Positions 57,258 to 64,000 of a DNA stretch of 64,000 bases are shown in pieces (the stretch's first letter is position 1; each line of letters starts with the position of its first letter). Both the position numbers and the translations under genes were made by a program. Below the pieces are notes generated by a model. That model saw only the letters and a program-made list of their open reading frames with translations, did not search any database and was not told the DNA's origin. The DNA is from Chlamydoabsidia padenii. Its lineage: Eukaryota > Mucoromycota > Mucoromycetes > Mucorales > Cunninghamellaceae. Location of the stretch: NCBI GenBank assembly GCA_025330725.1, contig JAIWND010000060.1, positions 1-64,000 on the forward strand, written 5' to 3'.

Positions 57258-58480
57258 GAAGAAGAAGGAACACGGGAAGATGACAACAATCAATCAGTAA
57301 ATACTGGCAGGACACGTGAAACCGTCACAATACTAACTACTGGGTTGCAGCAGGCCCCACATATACCCGCTGGAGATTTTCAGAAAAACGAAATTGAAGG
57401 CGACGATGACGATGACGGCGACGATGACGATGACAATAATGATATTGACTACAACACCAGAGCGCATCCTGATATTCCCAAAACACTCCTATCGAAAAAG
57501 TTTTTGGCCATGGTGACTCGATTGGATCAAAGCAGTCTTCGAACGATCAAGAAAAAGTACTTGCTGGAAGTGCCACCGCGACTACGGATGCCTTACAACT
57601 ATGCTATTCTTCGACAAAACGACGACAACAACGACAGTAACAACAGCAACAGCAAAAGGAAGAAAAACACCAGATTGCCAAAAAAAAAACACCCTTCCTC
57701 CACCTCAGAGCAACAATCTATCAAAAAACGACCTCGATATAAACAACATCAACAATTGATATTCGCCTTTTCGATATATCAAGCCCATTTACCTAGCAAA
57801 AAACTACAAGATTTTAATCTTCTGGGCAGTCAAACGTTGACGGATGTCAGGGATGCGATTTATTGTCGAATGGATTTCTCAGCTCATGGTGATCGAGAGG
57901 ATCGACAACCCGACGGCAAAGTCATCAACACATTACACCAAAAACTCTCACCAAGTTTCTTTTATATTGAAAACACATTTTATAGTGATCAACGACGAGG
58001 GCAACGACAACCCAATATTCCGGTACGACAATGGCTCATGGAACAACAATGTGGGGATTCTTCACTACCGCCAAATCAACAAGATATGAATAGTGTAGCG
58101 CTTCGAGACATGACATTGGAATTAAACCGACCTTATCTTTTTGATCATCAAGATCATTGTCAACATGTTGTCATGGTCCGTGATATCAGGTAATCACGAA
58201 AAAGATTAAAATGGATAAATCTGACCTTTTTTTCAGACTTTTGGAATCCAGTGATGAACAAGATCCTGACAAATACCCTGTGGTGACTTATAGTTGGCGA
58301 TATACAAGATACAAATGCACCATGTGTATGATTTATCCGGCCGTGTATGTGACCACCAATGATTATCTTAGTGGCTTCTCTCCTTGTTACTTTTGTGAAC
58401 GGTGCCATCGTCCATTCCATTTTGATGAAAACGGTGATCCTGTTACTACTTTCAATATTTATACTTATCATGGTACTTGA
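56840..58480 (+). CDS. snRNA-activating protein complex subunit 3 (SNAPC3/SNAP50-like)
   Basis: SNAPc binds snRNA promoters and recruits RNA polymerase II or III. Three exons: 56840-56952, 57008-58189, 58237-58480, starting MNGQLFYNDTQSLFKDQSRV. The N-terminal half has Gln and Asp/Asn low-complexity runs. The conserved C-terminal region reads LLGSQTLTDVRDAIYCRMDF, PSFFYIENTFYSDQR, MTLELNRPYLFDHQDHCQHV, YSWRYTRYKCTMCMIYPAVY and FSPCYFCERCHRPFHFD, with the CxxC and CxxC zinc ligands typical of the family. The product is 512 residues. The domain is clear; how complete SNAPc is in Mucorales is not something I can say from here. Confidence 0.9.
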
Positions 58481-58533
58481 TCTTGTTACTGCTCTTTAAT
58501 AAAAAAAACAAAAACAAAAACAAAATGGATCAA

Positions 58534-58609
<76 letters not shown>
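58534..58609. repeat. (TG)n microsatellite downstream of SNAPC3
   Basis: About 38 TG units ending TATGTATG, giving spurious poly-Cys/Val and poly-Thr/His frames. Confidence 0.95.
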
Positions 58610-58617
<8 letters not shown>

Positions 58618-59114
58618 TTGACGACTTTGTGGTCGAGTGATTATGAGTTTATTCTTGATTCCGAATCGATTACACAAGTTCAAAAAAATTTAGCATTCGA
58701 TATGATTCATGGTGTCTTTGTTTTACTCGCAAAAGCGGTTTCTTCAACTCGGCAATAGCAAGAGGAACATCCTCACATGAATCATTTGTACTATGTTATA
58801 ATTCATGTTTAGCGTGATAGCATAAGTGCTCTTTCATTAATTTTTTTTGAGATACAATTAACAAATCACGGCCACATGTACGTAGCATTCATGACTACCA
58901 CTTCGTTAAATTTTCTTGCCAACTGTATGCATCGTGGGTTGGTGAAAATCCTCAATCCAATCGAAATTGTGACTAAAATTTTTTGTGGCGACCAAACCGA
59001 TGTGCTCCGAACTCCTTAGGATTTTGCTGGGGTGGCTGAAAACCCCTCTCTCACACACAAATTTTTTTCATCTCAGTTCTTCTTCCTTCCTTTACTCTAT
59101 CACATTACGATCCC
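58610..59114. other. Intergenic between SNAPC3 and YTM1
   Basis: No gene seen. A CT-rich stretch (TTCTTCCTTCCTTTACTC, 59080-59097) just before the YTM1 ATG is a probable transcription start region. Confidence 0.4.
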
Positions 59115-60902
59115 ATGTCGACTGAACAAGAACAAGTCCAAGTACGGTTCGTGACGAAACAGCCACAATATGCCGTTCAGGATGCAGCTATATTGGTTCC
59201 TGTCGATTTTAAACGGTATGGATTATCCGAGATCATTAACAATTTACTTGGACTAGGTAAGTTCTTTATACTTTTTTTTAATACTCGCCAAAACTCACTT
59301 TTTTGTTTTCTCTTTTCTAGTAGATAAACCTATTCCTTTCGAATTTTTGATCGATGGAGAAATCTTGCGATCCAGTATCACTGATTACCTCACTTCTCAA
59401 CAACTTTCAACGGTAAGTCTCGAATCTAGATCAAGATCTAGATCTATCCCCAAACTCCATCGCTTATTTTAAACCTCATAGGAAAACTTGATCACAATCG
59501 AATATATGGAATCTATGCTTCCTCCTACTCCTCTCACCTCTTTCCAACACGATGACTGGATTTCTTCTGTAAATGGATGTGAGAGGTAAAAGAGCAACAT
59601 AAATTAGAAGACGGTTAACTCATCTTGTATACTATATAGTCTTTTTTTGACAGGATCATATGATAATATGGTACGGTTATGGAACTCTTCAGGTGAATGC
59701 ATAAATACATTGATCGGACATACTGAAGCTGTCAAATCAGTAGCATTTGGTCCTACAACAGGTAAAAACATACATAATATAGATAAAGATGTCCTCACCT
59801 TTCTTTTTCTTATCTTTAGGGTCATCTACGCTGATCTTCTCTGCCGGTTTGGATCACACTGCTATTGCATGGCAAATCAGTGAAACTGGTGAAGAGGAAT
59901 TGTTATACGAATGTCTAGGACATCAATCGGCTATTGAATCCTTGGCTGTCAATGCATCAAAATCACATGTAAGGAATAAAATCATTTTTAAAAAGAAATG
60001 GGAACCACTCACTCTCTTTAATGTTAGTTTGCTACTGCCTCAGCAGATTCCATGATCAAGGTTTGGAAATCGGATGTACCTGACGAAGATGAACCCACTA
60101 TGGCAGACAGCGCTCCTAAAAAAAAGAAACGAACAGAAAAGAAAGCTCACTTAACAAAGGTAAAAAAAAAAAAAAGGGGAATGACAGAGATAGATGATTT
60201 AAACTAAGAATATAATTGTTTGACATAGACGCAAGCAGTGACTTTGAATGGCCATGTTGGTGCAGTGAATGCAGTGGATTTTGATTCAGTAGATACAAAC
60301 ACAGTGTATTCAGGTGGTTGGGATCATTCTATACGATCATGGGATATTGAACAACAAGTGAACGTGACTACAAAGGTAAAGCAGAGGGAATCAAGTGTAC
60401 AATGAACTCACATTAATCAATCATTATATATATATATATATATATATAGAATTGTGAAAAGGTTGTGTTGGATGTGGATTACTCTAGTGATGCTCGTTTA
60501 ATTGCCACTGGTCATACAGATAACTTGATCCGTTTATGGGATCCTCGATCAGAAGGTAAGAAAAAAGTATACATTCTCCTCCTTTATTGACATCCACTTT
60601 TTTTTTGGGGGGGGGAAACATTAGATGGTGTGAATGTAAAACTTGCATTAAGAGGTCATCAAAGTTGGGTTTCGTCTGTCTCGTGGGCTCCTCATTCACA
60701 TTACAGTCTATGCTCTGGATCCTATGATGGTTCCATCCGAATTTGGGATATTCGAAGCAAAGGATCGATCTATACCTTAAATGAAGGACAACAACAACAG
60801 CAACCTAGCAAAAAGATCTTGGCTATCGACTGGTGTGGTGGTTGCATCCTTAGTGGTGGTGAAGATAAAAAGCTTGGTTTATTCCAAGCAAAGGCATTTT
60901 AA
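59115..60902 (+). CDS. YTM1: Ribosome biogenesis WD40 protein Ytm1 (WDR12)
   Basis: Ytm1 works with Nop7 and Erb1 in 60S subunit maturation in the nucleolus. Nine exons: 59115-59257, 59321-59412, 59482-59585, 59640-59761, 59820-59969, 60028-60159, 60229-60375, 60450-60555, 60624-60902. The N-terminal NLE domain reads VQVRFVTKQPQYAVQDAAIL, VPVDFKRYGLSEIINNLL, IPFEFLIDGEILRSSI; it is the part that contacts Rea1. Seven WD repeats follow, such as SYDNMVRLWNSSGECI, FSAGLDHTAIAWQIS, GGWDHSIRSWDIE, TGHTDNLIRLWDPRSE and GSYDGSIRIWDIRSKG. A KKKKRTEKK basic insert lies between blades. Intact. Confidence 0.94.
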
Positions 60903-61079
60903 AATGGACAGCGATAGTACTCCCCCCCCACCTTTTTTTTTTAGAATCGATCAAACAATAAAAAGAATACTTTATTTTTGTATTGTCATCAACAGAATTA
61001 CGGACTTTTTCAATGATTCAAATGTGATAGTGGCAAGAATATTAAGGTAGGGATTTCGCACGTAGACTTTTCCAAAGAT
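60903..61079. other. YTM1 3' flank
   Basis: AATAAAAAG at about 60957 is a plausible polyadenylation signal; no gene seen. Confidence 0.4.
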
Positions 61080-61421
61080 TTGGTTCATTCTTTACTGATA
61101 TATCAGGGGTATACAGCGCAAAAATGGGCTGAACAGTACGAGAGGGTTCTTGATAATATCTTTGAGAAAAGGAGAAAGACTGGTCGCCCACGCATTATCA
61201 TTGAGGAACACAAAAAAGCTATTCTTGAGTGCATTGATGAGAACCCTTCAGTCGACTTGGACGACCTGATGAAGCACTTACGACAAGTATTCACAGAATT
61301 AAAAGTATCCAAAAGCACCTTAATTGATTTTGTAAAAAAGCACTGCAGCTTGTCTCTCAAAAAAGCTCGTTTTCAACCCGTAGTTGGAACAGCGAGGAAA
61401 AGATTCAAAATGGAAATTTGA
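61080..61421 (+). pseudogene. Tc1/mariner-type transposase, helix-turn-helix part only
   Basis: A single frame with GYTAQKWAEQYERVLDNIF, a GRPRI hook, then EEHKKAILECIDENPSVDLD, LRQVFTELKVSKSTLIDFVK and CSLSLKKARF, ending at TGA. This is the paired N-terminal helix-turn-helix of Tc1-like (IS630-related) transposases; the GRPR is the usual minor-groove hook between the two halves. The DDE/D catalytic region should follow but is absent. A remnant, or a domesticated DNA-binding domain; the first is more likely. Confidence 0.6.
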
Positions 61422-61539
61422 GATACTTCAAGATTTATGATGAACTTTTGCGGTACGAAAGAGAAGAGGACGGATCCTAGAAATAATATACATATATATA
61501 TATACTACATGATGACTATTCAAGTGACTATCTACATAA

Positions 61540-62640
61540 TTCTATTGAAGATGACTATTGCCACTTCCTTTCTCCAAATGCTGTTTTCAAAATGACTTTC
61601 CAATGGTACTGCCAAATTGCAGTCATCATCTTTCTGATCCAGGCCAGGAGTTCCTTGTTTTTAGCTGTTGGATTAGTTATCTTGTGCCAAATGTCCGCTT
61701 GAGATGGAGGGAACGAAGGGCCAGACCTTGCACCCCAAGAAAAAGTGGTAGTCGTCTTCATTTTCTTGTTGACAAAAACTACACTTTGTATCGGTTATCA
61801 TGTCTGTTGATAGTTGTTGCATTATTTCCTTGGTAGATATTGACTCATCAAGGAATCGCCACCACACCGTTGTTGCCCCGTGAGATAGTTTGATCTTCCA
61901 GAATAGTTTCCTGAGTAATACAAGGAAGTCACCAGCCATATGGGATCTTGGTAGGTGGACCAGGTGGATCGATAAGCCATTGATATGATGGGTGCATGAG
62001 TTGTGATATAGTACCAGGTTTAGCCTTTAAACCTTTAACAAATTCCTGTACTGATGTGTGTAGTGACCGTTCGGAAGGATCCAATTGATGGTGAAGGCAG
62101 AACAGCTACTAATCCACATGCATCGGACAAGCAAGGACGGTCTTTAACTAGTTTTTTAATGGTGTCCTGGTTAATCCCAATAGTTCCCCACTAGTCAGTG
62201 CCGGGGTAATAAAGCAGCAAATCCTTGAGCAAAGGCGTACAATAATCATTAGAATGGATTGGGCGAAGTAGACGTTGCAGGTAAATCAATTGGAGTCCTA
62301 GTCGTTGAGAATGAGAGTTTACGATGTTCCGTCCACCATATTTATCCCGGAAATAAAGTGTTCTGAATCATAGCTGTTGCCCGTTGTGCCATTAGTTTCT
62401 GTGCAATTGCTTCTTCTTCCCAGATCGTTTCCAGATCGAAGTTTTCTTTTCCCCCAAACTGATCTTTTCTGGCCAAGACATTAGGAACCCTATTATGTGT
62501 ACGCGACGATACCATTGTAATCCAAGAACGCTGTCCCTGGTTTGTTTGGTCTACCTCAGGAGGAACATTACTTGTCATGTCGATGTTGAAGGCAGATGTT
62601 GTAGTAGTAATGGATAAGAGAGAGATAATATAAGGGTAAA
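61540..62640 (-). pseudogene. LINE (non-LTR) ORF2 3' part with zinc-binding domain
   Basis: On the minus strand it reads SWITMVSSRTHNRVPNVLAR and FGGKENFDLETIWEEEAIAQ, then KLMAQRATAMIQNTLF (62342-62600), a broken middle (GGRNIVNSHSQRLGLQLIYL, ending at a stop near 62192), and KLSHGATTVWWRFLD with the Cys-rich TKCSFCQQENEDDYHFFLGC (C-x2-C...H...C), the reverse-transcriptase zinc-binding domain. Reverse transcriptase itself is missing. Its 5' boundary is within about 100 bp of the FHIT start codon. Confidence 0.75.
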
Positions 62641-62729
62641 CTTTTAGCCGACCAAAAAGTGTTTTTAATTTGAAAGAGCCTTTTAATCGGAAAGAGCCAG
62701 AAGAATTTTGGTACTCCAGTTCTTTAACA

Positions 62730-63434
62730 ATGTCAAATATTTTCAAGTTTGGGCCACATATTATACCTGAAACGCAAGTTTTTTTCAAGTCAACTCACTG
62801 CTTGGGACTTGTGAACTTGAAACCAGTATTAACGTAATACGACAATCTACAAGTAGAAGGAATCAAAGGTGATCACTGACAAGTTTTTTTTTTTTTTTTT
62901 TTTTTTTTTTCGCTTCCTTTATAGTGGTCGTATCCTTTTTATGCTTGGCCAATATATGAATTATTGTACAATGAATTTCCTTAACAAGTAAACCAAATCT
63001 TTTATTTTTAGATGTACTTGTTGTAAGCAAACGTTTAGTTGCAAGATTTAAAGACTTGAACTCTACCGAGGCGACAGATATGATCCTGAGTGCAAAAAAA
63101 ATCTGCTCTGTCCTGGAAAAACATTATCAAGCCAGCTCTATTACTCTTACGATGCAAGATGGTCCTGAAGCTGGACAAACGGTAAATTTTCCTTTACGAT
63201 AAAGATAATACGTGTGATTAAACAAATTTATTGAGGAAGGTACCACATGTCCATATGCATATTATCCCTAGACAAAAGCATGACTATGCCAACAATGACG
63301 ATATATACGAAGATTTGGATGAAAAGAGTCACGAAGAAAATACTCGACCCAAGGGTGCTGATAATGACTTTAGAAAGCCAAGATCAGCGGCTGATATGAA
63401 AGAAGAAGCTGATCGTTTGCGTTTACTATTTTAA
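62730..63434 (+). CDS. HNT2: HIT-family dinucleoside triphosphate hydrolase (FHIT/Hnt2-like)
   Basis: Hydrolyses Ap3A and related dinucleotides. Four exons: 62730-62833, 62925-62929, 63012-63181, 63240-63434, giving 157 residues. MSNIFKFGPHIIPETQVFF, CLGLVNLKPVL, GHVLVVSKRLVARFKDL, TMQDGPEAGQTVPHVHMHII cover the family blocks; HVHMHI is the HIT triad with the nucleophilic His. Exon 2 is only 5 nt (TGGTC): skipping it puts exon 3 out of frame, while including it yields TGHVLVVSKR, matching the family PGHVLV block with Pro changed to Thr. Donors GTAATA and GTATCC and TAG acceptors fit. The tail is acidic and Lys-rich. Its end is 12 bp from the end of NSE3. Confidence 0.85.
62925..62929 (+). other. 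5-nt microexon of the FHIT-like gene
   Basis: TGGTC, preceded by TTTATAG and followed by GTATCC. It supplies two bases of one codon, the Gly codon split and the first base of His (T-GGT-C), linking a 2-base overhang (AC) to ATGTACTTG. Introns on either side are 91 and 82 nt, ordinary for this genome. Confidence 0.7.
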
Positions 63435-63446
63435 AGGAACTAAAAA

Positions 63447-64000
63447 TTAAACTATATACGTATCAATTCCGGCAGACTTCAAAATTGTTTCTTCTAAATT
63501 AGTATCTGCTTCGGTGCCATACACCTGCAGCAAAAAGAAGAGATCAGTATGTATCCCGTACAAGTGTATTTATTTTTTAATTTAAACTTACGCTAGACAC
63601 GAACTTTGCCAAAGCTTTATACGATATCTCAGCCTTCGACCGAGATCCCCATTGATAAGTGTATTCCTCCTCATCTTTAAATCGGTGCAAATAACCCTGT
63701 TTCACGTACAGTGTAAGCAGCTTATCCAGATCTCCAAAATCAGATGATTGATCTTTTACGCCCACCTTGTCCAAGTAGCTTTTTAGTTGAACTTGGGAGG
63801 TTTGACAAAAAATCAAGCTTTAGCATCATTCTGTTAATTCAATTCATAACCTCTTATTAGACATACCTTCACCAAGTTCTTGCTCGTTCACAAATATAAT
63901 ACTCAAGATAAAATAAAGTAAACCCATAGAAGCATATTCCTCGTCTGTTTCGTGTAGAATTTGATGTGCTTCTAGCTCCTTATTCAGACAGTTGTACAGG
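63447..64000 (-). CDS. NSE3: Nse3/MAGE-domain protein (SMC5/6 complex), 5' end beyond window
   Basis: Nse3 is the MAGE-type subunit of the SMC5/6 complex that acts in DNA repair. Visible exons: 63867 to the edge, 63592-63791 and 63447-63524. The product reads GLLYFILSIIFVNEQELGEV, YLDKVGVKDQSSDFGDLDKL, LTLYVKQGYLHRFKDEEEYT, YQWGSRSKAEISYKALAKFV, SSVYGTEADTNLEETILKSA: the second winged-helix half of a MAGE domain, with the G-R-A/S-K-x-E-I block. The N-terminal half lies outside the window. Stop at 63447-63449. Confidence 0.82.

Noticed and set aside
58477..58758. Poly-Cys/Val and poly-Thr/His frames
   Set aside because: Produced by the TG microsatellite downstream of SNAPC3.
61540..62730. FHIT-like gene broken at its 5' end by the LINE
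   Set aside because: First suspected because HVHMHI exons seemed to lack an N-terminus, but exon 1 (62730-62833) and a 5-nt microexon complete the protein.

Overview
The window comes from a eukaryotic, intron-rich, AT-leaning genome, most likely a mucoralean fungus (Mucoromycota). The host genes (velvet factor, SH3-WW-RasGEF, pantothenate kinase, Atg8, Hem3, Ytm1, SNAPC3, Nse3, an Na+/K+-ATPase-like pump) have short 50-120 nt introns with GTAAGT/AG borders. The transposon families (PIF/Harbinger, MULE with Fanzor, chromovirus-like Ty3, LINE) are those that crowd mucoralean genomes. Genus and species cannot be fixed from the sequence alone.

Layout. 1-15 kb is a nested transposon graveyard: a Tnp2-like (CACTA-type) transposase gene is split by a 2775-bp CACTA element (243-3017), which itself carries a 777-bp AT-rich element (2138-2914). 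A PIF/Harbinger element (about 4498-8105) holds a solo LTR. It is abutted by a deletion-derived Ty3 element (8106-12441) containing a second solo LTR and a second, apparently identical copy of the 777-bp element. A truncated Ty3 RNase H-integrase fragment on the other strand follows. 15-24.3 kb holds a velvet transcription factor, a decayed Fanzor (RNA-guided nuclease family) gene and a Ras exchange factor. 24.7-27.8 kb is a second Harbinger copy, with its terminal inverted repeats. 28-30 kb is a membrane UDP-glycosyltransferase. 30-36 kb and 38-41 kb each contain a MULE transposase remnant followed in the same orientation by a Fanzor remnant; between them lie pantothenate kinase and a small coiled-coil gene. 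41-47 kb is gene-dense: vacuolar amino-acid transporter, Myb-like protein, ATG8, SET methyltransferase. 47.6-51 kb is another repeat zone (solo LTR, unrecognised repetitive ORF, LINE RT). 51.5-61 kb holds the P-type ATPase, HEM3, SNAPC3 and YTM1. 61-62.7 kb has a Tc1-like HTH fragment and a LINE. The window closes with a complete FHIT-like gene and the 3' part of an NSE3/MAGE gene, facing each other with 12 bp between their stop codons.

The host genes do not form one pathway: they cover development (velvet), Ras signalling, CoA and heme synthesis, autophagy, ribosome biogenesis, snRNA transcription and SMC5/6 repair. The notable biology is in the mobile fraction: three Fanzor loci (two paired with MULEs), a clean hierarchy of datable insertions, and a small twin-copy AT-rich element whose protein I cannot place. 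Exon borders below were read by eye from splice consensus and reading frame; they are not confirmed by RNA data.
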